A stretch of 64,000 nt of DNA, taken from contig MU271161.1 in assembly GCA_021432605.1 (NCBI GenBank), positions 186,001 to 250,000 on the forward strand, read 5' to 3'. Each line of letters begins with the position of its first letter. Position 1 is the stretch's first letter. Positions 20,572-32,894 of this stretch are shown here, piece after piece. Source of the stretch: Coniochaeta sp. PMI_546 (lineage: Eukaryota; Ascomycota; Sordariomycetes; Coniochaetales; Coniochaetaceae). The position numbers were made by a program, and so were the translations under genes. The notes under the pieces were generated by a model. That model was not told where the DNA came from, made no database searches, and worked only from the letters and a program-made list of their open reading frames with translations.

Positions 20572-23304
20572 AGTAGCTGGGCGATGCGGCAGACAGAAGC
20601 AGCCTGAGTAATGCAGGTACGGACGGGCCGGGAAATTGACGACAGCCTATGGTCGAATCTGGTTGGAGATGCTCACTATTTGGGGTTGCGAAGCACAACC
20701 TAGGCCGAATCGCAATGGCAGATCGCAAATCGCTAATCAGCCGGTGCGCAGAAGCTTGGCGCTCCCGTTAGACCACGACCTGTGGTCACTAAAGGGTCGC
20801 GACCACACTCTCACTATATCGAGCAGACTTCTTGGGGCGTCCGAGGATGGTGACTGGCTCAATTTTAAGCCAACGTGTGAAGTTGAGGATTTCGCGGTGT
20901 AAACGGGGGCTCTATCACAGGGGCGATCAAGCAGACCGACCTTTCGAACAAGGCTATGTCGTAAAGGGTAGTATGAAGCTAAGGTACTGCTTGTGTAATG
21001 GTACTATGTAAGGTAAGGTACCTAGTCCTGAAAAGGGGGAGGGGTTGTTCCCAGATTTGGCTACCGCTTCTGGCGGCGGCAGTGACTGCAATGTAACTTG
21101 TAACTCGTTGCAAAAGCGACGGGAGTCTGATGGGTCTGAACCCAAATGTTGACCTGTCTCCTCGTTCTCTCGTGGAGACCTGAGGGTATTATTGGATGTG
21201 AGATGGTTGCTAACGGATTACAGCCGTATGTATATACACTACACGTTGATTATTGATTATTGAGAGGCATTGGGACAAATGGCGGGTTAACAAAGGTCCC
21301 CTCTTTTTTCCCTCGTCTAAGGAGGGGATGCCAGTGACTTTAAGACCGGACGATAGTGCAGTTTGTGATACCATTTCTCAGCACTTAGGGAAGTGACGAA
21401 GGCACTTGTTTGTGCTATTTGCTTAAGAGAGAGAAATAAGTTACTGGTCTTGATGTGCTTGAGCATTCGATTCTTGAGAAAGAGATGGTGTGATTGTCTG
21501 GTGGTGATCTTCATTATCGAGAGCAGATCGGCGAGCGCCAGCGGGATGCAGAAAGTCAAGGGCCTAGTGTAGAATATCAAGATAGAGAAGTCCAGGTCAG
21601 TACAAGTCAACGCGCGAAATTGATTCCAGGACAGAGATACAGGTACTTCATGTCGCTTTAGTACGTGTCGTGATAAGGCAGCTCCTTTTTCCTTTTCATC
21701 GTCTGAGCGGGCAAACATCCGTTCAACCTTCGTTTCCTCTCTCTGTTGTTCACAAGCGCGGGGTTCGACTCTTCGCTAGGTACCTAGGTACCTAAAGTGA
21801 TCAGGGGTACGAAATCGAAGACACATTGGAAGGCGCGATCCTGTGGCCAACTTCACGTCAAGTACACGCGTACCTGGTACCTTGAAGTAAGGGTAAGGGA
21901 AGGTCGCAGTGAAGTAGGTCGCCTACATTCGAGGGTTGACATCAGATGTGCGTAAGGTAAGGTAGTTACGGTATGTAAGTCGATGGTTGTTGCAACCAAT
22001 ATCTTCTGTTATCCTAAGAGTTCTCAAAAGATTAAACATTTGCACACGGCGTTCACAAGTTCACATCGCTGGCTTCGGCATGGCTTGGTATTCCCTTCTT
22101 TGCATCCGGCGTTGCGGACCACCCGTCGTGCCAGGGGGTTAGATACCATGGATGTTCCCTGCGCCGATGATATGGCAAGTGCCTCGGGTAGCCTCTGAAC
22201 ATGCCGCCCCAAACTCGAATACAGTCGCTTCAGACACATATTGTTTCGGTTTCACGAACTCACCACCCAGCATCGAAAAGGAGACAAACACTCTCAATCA
22301 TTCCACCAGTGCCTGTCATTACGTCACTGGGCAGGTGGCAGTTCGGTGGAGCACGCCGTGCCGTTTACAAATCTCTATCTGCCAAGTTCCCAACAGAGCT
22401 TTCCTCAGTGTTTGCTGGACGAATCTACACCAGTATTCCCTCGATCTCTATGACCCAATCCTCCTATAGATGACTACGCTGCCATCGGAGAGGCCATTGT
22501 GCCCTACTGCGCATTTTTGGAGGTGGTGGAAGAGGGCTAGCATGAGGCCGGACTAGTGTATTGACCTACTCGAATCCTCTGCCCAGGATTGGAATAGCTC
22601 CTGTGAGGCTTCATCATGCTTCTCAATACAGCGACATGGCAAGGAAACGCAGCATCCGTCATCGTCAACTGGGATGGGCATGCTGACTTCTCTTATCTAT
22701 TGTTTCACACCGTCCTTGCCGCCTGATCCCGGGCTCGGACCTCCTTCACCCCCATCTCCTCGAACAGTCCTAGCCAAACATGTATCTCCACAGCTCAAAC
22801 GATGTCTCTACACTATCATTGCCTTAGACAAAAGAGTACTGTGGAGTTTATACTAGGTAGTATCGTAGTATCGCACTATACCGTCGAAGGCTCGATCGCG
22901 GCAGATCGCCACAAGGATCGGCTGATACCGAGCACACAGAGGAGCGAGCCCTCAAGCGCATGATGATGATGTCCCTCCAGTGCCTCCAATCCACCATGAC
23001 GACTCTGCCTGGAGGACTTCATGCTTTCACTGGAAGTCGACACCACAATGCTCAAGTACCATGACCGTGGGACCATTTTATAGTTTATGCATACGAAGAA
23101 ACACGATGTCCGGCCATGGACGCCGCCCATTTCCTTGCCCATGGTGGTATGACGCCCAATCACCTTCGCTATGTTATGCAAAGGTAGCGAATCCAATCCT
23201 CCGTGGTACCCATAGGCTCGTGATATCGTAAACTATCGTTGATCTCGTAATCCTTTTCCTGCGCCTGTCCAAGTTCTAGCACTCCTGACCTGTATCATGC
23301 CATG
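20572..23304. other. intergenic, about 2.7 kb, with repeated AGGTACCT-type motifs
   Basis: Upstream of the MIT gene. The clearest structure is a run of GGTACC palindromes: CTAGGTACCTAGGTACCTAA at about 21776-21795, with related copies near 21017, 21850 and 21875, and repeated GTAAGG strings. Frames up to 140 codons overlap the MIT gene antisense or lack coding character. No gene called. Confidence 0.45.
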
Positions 23305-25074
23305 TCATGCGTCGCTGGCCTTGCCCTTCGGATCCGGTGGTTTTTGCCCGTAGACAAAGTATCTGTCCAAAGTGTTAGCTCACTGCTTTCCACCTCACTG
23401 CACCATGGCTTCGGCGGCGGACTCACGTCAAAAAGTAAAAGTGCACCTTCAAGTCCTTGATATCCTTCCTAACGTCTACCAAAAGCAGCTCGACCTCCTC
23501 AGGACTCATCCCTAATCCCTTGGTGAAAATCGTCATGGTAACTGCGTGTATCCCGTCCAAAAAGTTCGTCATCTGCCACAGACCCAGCCTCTTCATGTCC
23601 CGTCCCCTCGGCCACGCGTTCCCAGGTATCACCAGCTTCTCCTCGACCACGTTGACGAACCCCGCATCCTCCATCCACTGCTTGTACCTCCGGGGTGCAA
23701 GCATGTCCCTCCCCAGCTTCGCGCCCCCTTCCGCGTAGAGCCTGACCCACCGCTCCAGCGCCGTGCCCTTCATGCTGTCGTCGACGCACTGCAGCTCGCT
23801 GTAGTAGTCCTGCCACTCCATCCACCCGCCCGGGCGGAGGTGCTCGAAGGCCGAGTCGATGACGCGCCGGTGTGACTTGAACGTGTGGAACATGAGGCGC
23901 AGGTGCACGTAGTCGAAGAGGTGGTAGGCCGGGTATACCCAGTCGTCCTCGGCGTCGTCGACTTCGAAGCGGCAGTTGGCGGGGACGAAGTCCGGTTGGA
24001 TGGGTGATAGGTCTGTTCCTATTACTTGGGCGGAGGGGTACTGGTGGGCTGGAATTCCGTGGCAGCCACGGAGACAAAGTCAGAGATGCATTGCTATATC
24101 TGGTCCGATGGAGGGTCTTAGTGGCCTACCGAAGTCAATGGCCCAGATTCCTGTTCCTGTTCCCAGGTCAAGCACTTCTTGCGGGTTGTCTAGGGGGGCT
24201 AGGTGCAGTTTGCCCTTGAGCAGCATCAAGAAGACGGCGTGCTGGAGATCTGGTGTTGCAGACATTTCGGATTAGCATGTTGTCAGGCCTAGAACAGTGC
24301 CGGTCGCAACCTGACTCACCGAGACGCTCTTGTTCTTTCTAGAGCAGGTCAGCGGTGCAACTCATTACTTAAACTGATGGCTGGAGACTCACCATGTCGT
24401 TGGGCATCCAATACTCTGTGCGCAAATACTGTTAGTCTTGGCGATAGGGGACAGCACAGGACGCATAGTATCCGTTGTGTACTCACTGCCCTGCTTATAT
24501 CTGTGAAACGTCCGTCCATGTTCCTCGACGAACTCGTATATACTCGATCGCACGGACGTTGTCGACAAACTTTGGGCAAAAATAAACTGTCAGCTCTGAG
24601 CGTTGATATCTCGATCTCAAGTGCGACTCACGGGCTACCTAGATCTCCGAGGGCAGAGTCGGCATCAGAATCGACCTGACCATTATTAACGACTGATGAT
24701 AACAATGTCTTGAGGCAAAGGTCGGAGCTTACACTCAAGCCAGTCGAGAAATTGCTCAAGGCACTCAGCGACGACAGCTCGGGATCCCGAGGAGATCCCT
24801 CTATGACATGCCTATCTTTTGGACTGCGTCTGCCGTCGCCGGCGCCGCCCGACGAGGAACTACTCGGCTCGCCGTGTTGATATGCTTGTTGCTGAGTCTC
24901 GACCCAGTGTTGGTAGTCATCTTGTTGCGGGGTCTGCTGTACCTCCTCGTGCTGTTGCTCGGCCTTGCCCGTCCTTTCTTCGACAGGCGGGTGTTCGATC
25001 TGTGTCCGTACCGTCTCATCCATGCTAATCACCACCCCCTCAGTCAGCTCATCCTTGCCGGGAGAACCCGACAT
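23305..25074 (-). CDS. class I SAM-dependent methyltransferase, LaeA-like
   Basis: Predicted 436-aa methyltransferase in eight exons: 24733-25074, 24632-24675, 24487-24569, 24393-24415 (23 nt), 24320-24338 (19 nt), 24130-24249, 23427-24048 and 23305-23362. All junctions have GT-AG ends with good donors and restore one frame. The N-terminus is acidic and Gln-rich. The family signature then appears: SSIYEFVEEHGRTFHRY, QGKYWMPNDM, ERLDLQHAVFLMLLKGKLHL. SAM-binding motif I is VLDLGTGTGIWAIDF, motif II is QVIGTDLSPIQP, and the motif-III-like LRPGGWMEWQDYY follows. The protein ends with FLTYFVYGQKPPDPKGK, where the last intron is removed. Homologs include LaeA and many fungal enzymes of unknown substrate, some acting on chromatin or metabolism. 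No biosynthetic cluster is adjacent. Confidence 0.93.
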
Positions 25075-26592
25075 TGAACACAGATTGCGATCAGCTGTGA
25101 GGATTTGGTGGCACTCTCCCGTGGCAGATCGGGTTTCGTCCTAGAGCACGATGCTCCTCGACTCCGGCTCCTCCACAACGAGGACGCAAATGCCTGTCAA
25201 ACTCCGCGCCGCGAGGTTCTGCAGGTGTAAGCAGTGTGCGACTCTTGGAATGCGGAGTTCAACTTGCGCGATAGGTGTACGGAGCCGGTACAATAAGACA
25301 CAAGCTTAAACACTGGGTACGGCGAACGATTACCAAGGATGAAATAGAGAGAAGGTGACACGAGATACAGTATCTACAGGATGCCAACACGAAATACCAC
25401 GTCGCAACCGGGTACGTGGGAAACAATTCAGGGCTTGATACGAAGCGAGAAGAAGGTAGAACAAAAGACAGCAACAAAAAGGACAGCCAGAAGAGCAGAG
25501 CTGACGCAAATTTCGGATATCGCCTGCATCTAGCTCTGGAGACCGGACGGGACGGGACGGGCAACAGCCTATCAAAGAACGAAATAGGAAGCTGATGTCT
25601 GCGCAAACATGGGAGCTCTCGCACGGAGTGTTCTCCGGCTAATATAACCAGACTCCAAAAGTACACTCGTACATACACTCATTGTCCCTCGGTTCGCGGA
25701 CCGTAGATCTGCATCTGGACACTATGTGCGGGACACCGCAGGCAGGGGCGTACGCTCTGAAGTCATCATCGAACCTTGTCTCACCTCTCTTCATCGCTTC
25801 ATTCATTTGCGATAAGAACACACAGAGACAGATACCCGAAACGCTACCCATCCTGTGCGGACTTCTGTGCCGTATCCGTACCGGTGTGGTGGCAGCAACG
25901 CCAAAGTTGGTTGGCAACCTGTGAAGTGGTGGTGGTTGCAATAAATCGACGTTGCAACGAGGGGAGGGGCATCGCGTTAATTTTCATGGTTGGACGAGTA
26001 AGATGCCTTCCTTACCGAAGGAGGTGATGCATGAGAAAGAACATTTGTCGGCATGTCAATCCATTCGCATCATGTACCCATCTGCTCATTGGATGTTCGA
26101 TGTCAGGATCCCTTCTAATTGCTCTCGCCCTCACAGAGAAGCGATTGATGAACCAACCAAAGGGCAGCTGATCCAGGTGATAGCCTCTGGAACCGGATGC
26201 CAGAAATAGCAGCTAGACCGGTTGTTACAGTTGCTGCAGTGGTTGTATGTAAGTCATGTAGATCACACTCCACGGGCACTGCTATCCTTGATCATCTATC
26301 GCGATCCGACTGCCGCATCTCGCACAGTCCCAAGCCCGAGTTGTTTGCACATTCTGTCAACGGTCACTGCTCGAGTCACTCTATTGTACGTTAGCAGAAA
26401 GCATTCTCACCACGTGCTGCTAGAATGCAATAGGTAACAACTGTCTTCTGATGCCCCCGCTGGCAAAGCTTTTGTCTAATCTACGTCAAGACCGCTTGCA
26501 TTCCACATGAGCTGCGCTCGAAAAAACTGCATGGCATGCTAACCATGCTACGCCTTCTAACGATAGACCACGACTGTCGCCTTAGGCACATC
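25075..26592. other. intergenic, about 1.5 kb
   Basis: Between the methyltransferase and UBP14. Frames of 100-139 codons on the minus strand (25259-25941) overlap in two registers and resemble AT-poor leader sequence, not proteins. Nothing further recognised. Confidence 0.45.
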
Positions 26593-29148
26593 CTACACTC
26601 TCTTGAAGAAGTAAACATAGGCAAACTTCTTCATCTCCTCCACATCGACAACCTCTACAACCTTCTCATCGTTGAATAGAACCCACGATGTCTGCTCTGG
26701 GTCATCGCCTAGCGCCTTGCGGATAAATGCTACGTAATGGCTGAGAGAACAACATTAGTCAAGACCATCAAAAACACTCATGATGGAAGACGACTCACCC
26801 TGCGTGGATACTCGTGCCCTTATGGCATACGATTGACCGCAGCTGGAACCGTGCCGGGAGCTCACTGCTTCCCGCCGGAACCTGGACCTCAGCAGACGCA
26901 CCTGACGGGGCCGTATCGTCACCGCCCACATCTCCCTGGTCGTCCGGATGGTTGAATAGCCAATCGACCGCCCTCTCTACGTTACCATCAGTCTCACGGA
27001 GAGCTTTTTTTGCTTGCGGCTCCGTAAATCCCATTGCGGCTAAAGATTCAACCTTCGCAGGATCTGCACCTGCAGATCCCGAGGCACCACTGCCACCCCC
27101 GAGGTTAAGCGGCTCGTCGATATCCGGATCTTCCATATGTTGAAAGAGCCACTCCATGGCTGCGTTTGCGTCGCTATTGCCAGTGGCATGGAGTGCCTTT
27201 TCGCATCGCACGGCAGGGAAGCCCATGGCCTCGAGCTGCGCGAGTGCGGTAGGGTCCGGCACAAAAGCCGCGGTGGCTCCTCCGGCCCCAGCACCCTCTT
27301 CCTCCGGCAGAGCTTCTTCATCGGGCTGCTTGCCCTTTGAAAAGTAATCATCCAAGTCGAACGGATCGTCTCCCACTATGACGGGCACATCCACCTTGAC
27401 CGGCACCCAGTTGACCATAGCCATTTTGCGGGCATTGACAACGAGCACCTCTGGGAACGTCTTGAACAGTGTACGCTTCGTAAATCCTTTGGAGCCGCAT
27501 GATTCGCATTGTAAATCTACAATCTCTTCGGCAGTCAGGTTGTCGAGGCAGGTCTTCAAGGTCACAGGCTTGTACTTGGGCTCCTCGCCTTCCTCTGCCG
27601 GCAGCTTATCGAGGGGCACGCTGATAAAGATATTGTCCTGCTCAAGGCTACTGTAACGGACCTTCTTGCAGTTCAGACACTGCCTTCTGTCTTCCATTGT
27701 GAACCGGAACGGACGAGTAGGATCTTCGGTAGGTGAAGGGTGTTTCGACCGGGTGATAAGCTTGAATAGATGCTGTAGCAGCTCGAAAGCATCTTGTTGG
27801 CGCATCGTGCAAAACTCGGGATGCCCCCGACCAACAAGGTGCTTGAGCATAGACGGTGCGAGACCCTTTTGATGCGGCACTTCGGCAGAGTGCTCCGACG
27901 CCACGACCTCCGTATTGGGCTTCGAGTAGCGCCCGGATAGAAGCCCGTCAGCCATTTTTCGAAGCTGTGTCTCAAGGTCCTCGGCCGGCTCCCGCACAAT
28001 GGGGAGATCATCGCCGGGCTTGAAATAACGGTTCTGAAATGCCGGCAAATCGTAGAGACATTGGAGAATGCTGGCCAAATAACAGCTGTTGCCCAGGTTC
28101 TTGAGCCCTGTCAGACCAGGGCCGAACAATGGTTTGAGCTCCTTTCCGTCCTCGGTTGTCATAGAGAACTCCCAGCGGAGGTTTTGCTCAATCTGCATCT
28201 CTGTCAAGCTCTTCTCTGTCTTCTGCCGTTCGGACAAGATAATGCCCCAGTGTGCCAGATGTGCTGCCAGGTCCTCGTCAACGCGTTCCTCGTCGCAGGT
28301 ATAGCAGTAGACGTCCGCCGTCCCTTCAGGTGTGATTGATCCAAGCTTTACAGCAACACCGTGCTGGGTCTCCTTCGAGTGTGCAAGTGCATGCGAGTTG
28401 CCTCCAACGCCGCCAAACTGTGCCCTTCCGCAGCCGAGGTTGCCACACTCAAGGCAGAGCCATAGGTTCTCGTTCAGGTCGCAATTGGAGCAGTGCCCAA
28501 GGTCCTGCGATGCGATCTGCCGAGCCTCATGCTGCTGTAAGGTTAAGATGTGTTCACAGCTGGTAAGCTCTTGCTCCCAAGCCTTAACCTCCTCTTTGCG
28601 GGAGAATGTATTCGCAGTCATGATCCCGTCGACAACAAGAGCAAGCTTTGGGTTGGACTTGTCGAGATCGTCAATACCGCATTCCAGACATTTCACGACC
28701 AGTGTGTTATCGAAGCGGTCCTCTTCGGTCTCGGCGGCAATGGCGAGCTTGGACATCTTGGCAGGTGGCTCGTCGCGAACGACAACTTTGCGGGTACGTC
28801 TGATGTTGAGAGCGAGAGGATGGTTGAAGAGCACACTGTGAAGCTGGGCATGATGACGATCACCGGCGCAGCCGCCGTTGAAGCACTGGAGGCAGACGTC
28901 GAGGCCAGCCGGATCGTCCTGCGATGGGGCGCAGTTGATTAGAGACAAGGCCACGGGACACGGGAGGCTGGGAAGTAGTCAAACCACTCACTATAGAATC
29001 GAAACATTGCGTACAATCCTCTCGGTAAACGGACTGGTTGGGAGTGGGCGGACGAAGTGCTACAACAGGGTTAGGATGCTAAGACTCTGGATCAAGAGCT
29101 CTTGGAGCTGCGGAACGTACAAAGTGATTCAACGTGATGGCACGCCAT
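26593..29148 (-). CDS. ubp14: ubiquitin carboxyl-terminal hydrolase UBP14/USP5 family
   Basis: Predicted 787-aa deubiquitinase that disassembles free, unanchored polyubiquitin. Exons are 29121-29148, 28992-29059, 26799-28918 and 26593-26740. The first 28-nt exon supplies MACHHVESL, the second [11 protein letters not shown], joined to [16 protein letters not shown]. Domains in order: a variant zinc finger; the UBP-type zinc finger ([20 protein letters not shown], then [11 protein letters not shown]) at about 165-220; the catalytic Cys box [17 protein letters not shown] with nucleophile C at about 311; two UBA domains ([30 protein letters not shown]); and the His box GHYVAFIRK, formed across the last intron. 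Length and order match yeast Ubp14 and human USP5. It recycles ubiquitin and protects the proteasome from free-chain inhibition. Confidence 0.96.
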
Positions 29149-30193
29149 GCTTGCACAACTCTGGGGCAGATATGTGGCCTGACAACAAAGTGGAGGTTGG
29201 ATGAGAGGACGAGACGAACGGCGGCTGTTGGCAAGTTCGAAGTGAAAGGTAAAAGCTAATACCTAAGCAGAAGATGAAGCACTCTCCTCTGGCAGTGGAA
29301 GGTCAGTGAAGGCTGAAGCAAGGCAGACGCGGGGCAACCGCCACCAACCTACCTACCTTACGCAAAGCTTCCCGCCTCAGCCCCGCCGATCAGAACAGGG
29401 ATCCACTGCAGCTCTTCCAAAGTTGACCAGGGGGTGAGCTCCAAGCTGGGCTGCTTACGTAAGGCAAGTTTTCTGGCACAAGGTCTATCACAACAAGTGG
29501 GCAGTTGGGCAGGCGCCTTTCCCAGTTTGCTTTCAAGATTCCAACCTCACTTGAAATTGGTCAGTCATCCTCGACTGCCGGAGATAGTCAGTTGAGGTAC
29601 CTACACGTGTAGGAGGTCACGGAGACAGAAATAGAGGTCTGCCTCCCGGATCTTGGTTGAAGTTTTCAGGGTCCCTGGCACGGTCAAGTTCTCTATGGCA
29701 GGGGTTGCCTTGAAATACTGTCCCTCAGATTTGGAAGTCACCACCAAGGGTAAGGTATAGGCATTGTTTCTCTGGATGATGTCCTCCTTCAAGTTCCCCC
29801 ACGATTCCCCCCCTGTGATCGTGTTGGTCGTTACTTCCGCTCCTTCCTCGACTTACACAGAGCGGACGGTCATGTCCTACGATGACGTGCCGGCAGCCGG
29901 GATTGCCTGCCTTTGGCGAGATGGCGCCACTTGTCTGCTCTTGAGCTGAGACGCGTGGAAGGTACGAGGCGTGTCACGGTTCTCGAGGCAGGAAGCCAGG
30001 AAGAGCTTCAACACTTGGGCCCTCTTGCTTCGAGATTGGACTCGTAACAACTCTGAGATGTCGGGCTTGATCGCCTACAACACACACCAAGCCAAGTTAC
30101 AGATCAACGCGAGACTCGAGCTATAAGAGTATCGCCGTGTATGTCCAATTTCCTGTCAGTCTTTACGAGTTTCCCACATATTCGACGGTCATC
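29149..30193. promoter_or_regulatory. divergent intergenic region, about 1 kb
   Basis: Shared upstream region of ubp14 (minus) and the alpha-kinase gene (plus). It includes CCTACCTACCTTACG near 29347 and the palindrome-like TTACGTAA at about 29456-29463. No frame longer than 63 codons. Bidirectional promoter activity is inferred only from gene orientation. Confidence 0.4.
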
Positions 30194-31111
30194 ATGGCGT
30201 ACCGAGTCTGTGCCGAATGCAGCCGCATCCTTCCCTCTTCGTTGTACACGACCACCCAGCTTTCCAAGGGCCACGGCTGGTCACGCTGTGTCAGCTGTGT
30301 GCATGGCCATCATGCCGATGCCCCAGCCACAGATCTTTCTGATATGGGCCGCTACAATGACTCTGAGGGCTGCTATTTCGGTCATCATGCCATCAATAAC
30401 CCCATCGCCGAAGGCACTTTCCGCGTGGTCGCCAAAGGCAGGTACACACATGGTGAACGCCAGGGCCAAGCTTGCGTCGGCAAGTGGTACAAGTGGGGCG
30501 TCCAAGACGATGACGACCTCTTTGAGGATGACCTCTGGGCTGTCGACAAGGCTTTGGACATCGTCAACCGGTTCAACCAACTGAACGTGGCAGACAAGTG
30601 CGTCAAGATCAACATGCCGGACGTCTGGGACCTGAGCAGCAACGGGCACGCCTACGAAGTTGAGGACGAGGACGACCACGACTTTGAACAGCCAATGCTG
30701 GTTGAGCCTTTCATCCAGAACTACCAGAAGTGGAATAGCAACTCGGGATGGTTTGACAACAGTACGGTCTGGGGCCGAGCCATGCAGGCTTTGAGCCACT
30801 TCAGCTACCACATCACCGGTGGTGCTAATGTGCTATGCGACCTGCAGGGTGGTGTCTATCAGCATGAAGTCATCTTGTCCGACCCGGTCATCCTTTCCCA
30901 GTTCCAGGGCGAATACGGTGCGACCGACCTGGGCGCGGACGGCATCACTTCCTTCTTCAGCCAGCACGACTGCACCGAGTTCTGCCGGCCCAACTGGATC
31001 TATCCTGCTGCTGCGTCCCAGCATTTCAGTCCAGTCACGGGTACCACGATGATCCGGCATTCCGTCCCGACCTGGAGGTTTGGGCCAGCTACAACTCGGT
31101 ACTGGGGATAG
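30194..31111 (+). CDS. alpha-kinase (MHCK/EF2K-type) with N-terminal CxxC pair
   Basis: Predicted 305-aa atypical protein kinase in a single exon. The start at 30194 (MAYRVCAEC) is preferred to the upstream in-frame ATG at 30137. The N-terminus has CAEC and CVSC about 28 residues apart, suggesting a zinc knuckle. The N-lobe has GTFRVVAKGRYTHGERQGQ with the candidate nucleotide-binding lysine in CVGKWYKWG. The catalytic part shows ALSHFSYHITGGANVLCDLQ, then ILSDPVILS, then the Gly-rich YGATDLGADGITSFF. It closes with the alpha-kinase zinc site HDCTEFC plus an upstream His. These are the conserved blocks of the myosin heavy chain kinase family, which phosphorylates Ser/Thr, often in helices. 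The substrate is unknown. No elongation-factor-2-kinase-like extra domains are present. Confidence 0.9.
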   Translation: MAYRVCAECSRILPSSLYTTTQLSKGHGWSRCVSCVHGHHADAPATDLSDMGRYNDSEGCYFGHHAINNPIAEGTFRVVAKGRYTHGERQGQACVGKWYKWGVQDDDDLFEDDLWAVDKALDIVNRFNQLNVADKCVKINMPDVWDLSSNGHAYEVEDEDDHDFEQPMLVEPFIQNYQKWNSNSGWFDNSTVWGRAMQALSHFSYHITGGANVLCDLQGGVYQHEVILSDPVILSQFQGEYGATDLGADGITSFFSQHDCTEFCRPNWIYPAAASQHFSPVTGTTMIRHSVPTWRFGPATTRYWG

Positions 31112-32894
31112 GCATGGGATTACTTGATGGTAGGGATCTTTCTATGGCGTTACAACGGTCTAGGGGTAGATCGGTGAATACCATTCATATGCTGGCTGTG
31201 GAAGGACCGCTGCTGATGTGGACGATCCTGTTTCGTAGTTTCTACGCGAGGATCAAAGATATTGGGTGGTGGCCGTATGTCTGTAGCTAAGATGGTTACA
31301 TCAATGTGCACTTGCTGATATACCTGCCTTCCATATTGATGCGCCTCTGTATTGGCATGATAAAAGTCACGCTCCTCAGCAGACTGTCTCGTTGCGACAA
31401 TATCTCGCGCCTTAGGGGTTTCTGTACAGGCTGCGATGGTCCTCTCTCTGTTGATCGTAAAAAGGATCGCTTAAGGGCAATCCATCACATTGAAGCGACT
31501 TCCTGAAATGACTTAGTAAGTACTATCCCCGCATAAGTACCATTCGCACGATGTCATGATAGGGCATGGCTTTGCTCTACTTTTTAAATCAGTCCTGTGC
31601 TTAAAAATGGTCGTCGGGCAACTAAATTGGTAGACGTCTCTAGAACCGACAGAGTCCTCATTCATATCTAGTAAAGTTAAGTCCGGGTTCAAGGAAGGCC
31701 GACCTGTCTCCTTGTATGTTTTGAGCAGGTGAGTATCGGTCGTGCTACTATATTTGAAAGGTTCTGGCCATCCAGTGCTTTCGACCTGAGGACACTAAAA
31801 ACATCCGCGACACAGACACACGATCCCAAACTTCTTCCAAGAGCTCTGAAACCTCCTTATTGCCGACTCAAGTGTGTCTACCAGACAATGAGATATACTA
31901 TCGTAAATAAGATTTTGGCTTTGGACCAGACCCTTGGCATATAGCACTCGGTGGGCGTACACCCAAGGTTTGACACCCGTACAAGCTACATACTTACGTA
32001 TGAAGATGATGCTAGACTTCCGGTCAATGCAGCACTTCTATCTCCTTGTCAGCCAGCCTGAGGCAAACTCTGCATTATGTACGACTCGACCAACAGGGTG
32101 ACATGGCCCTAACCACTCGTGATGATCTCTACCGTGTTCATACTCAACTTTATGTTCAACAGATGCGATACAGTAGGTAATCTAGGTATGTTCTTATCGG
32201 CTGCCAATCATGTGCTACGTCTTGTGAAGGTTCCTCAGAGTTCCCGACATGGGCCCCGAGCAACCGACATGCTCAGTACTTGGCCGAGGAAACAGTAACG
32301 AAAGCAACAGAGGCTTCGTGCAAAGTCTCTGTACTGAACCGTGTATACCTCACACAGAAGTCTCCCTTGAGCAAAGACATACCTCCCCAGCACCGCAATG
32401 CTTCACTCCTGGGCGAGTACTACCAGCATCATCTCTGTTACTAGATGATAGTTAACATACAAAAGAGAATCAAAATGCTTACTGCCACTCCCTAGACTAG
32501 CACTTGTCATGACGGTCATGGCAGTCATGGCACATTCAGTCCAAGGTCAAGTTCGTGGTCTGCGAAGGCGGTGTCTCCCTTGCGACCTGTGTTAGGGAGA
32601 GTGGCTGCGGCTGCCTCCGCGATCCCCCTGAAGTGGCCACTCAATACCACTTTACCGATCCTTTAAATGACCTTATTGCAAGGCCCTATACTAGACTTCG
32701 AATACTCGTGTGATCATGGCCTTTGTACAGAATGTTTGTTATATACTCGTCAATACTTACATAGAAATAAACAACGAAGATAATGATAGTATGAGAACCG
32801 CCCAACCCTACATCGTTTCAGAGGTTCGCCGCAGGATATTGACAGTATATATACCCCGTCAAAGTAGATAATTTCCGTCTCTGACATGACCCTC
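31112..32894. other. intergenic, about 1.8 kb, AT-richer
   Basis: Between two convergent genes. Contains only frames under 75 codons and a short imperfect repeat of GTCATGGC at about 32507-32532. No gene, RNA or element recognised. Confidence 0.45.

Noticed and set aside
20701-20780. GTGGTCTAACGGGAGCG on the minus strand, like a tRNA D-arm
   Set aside because: No B-box or closing acceptor stem follows within tRNA length.
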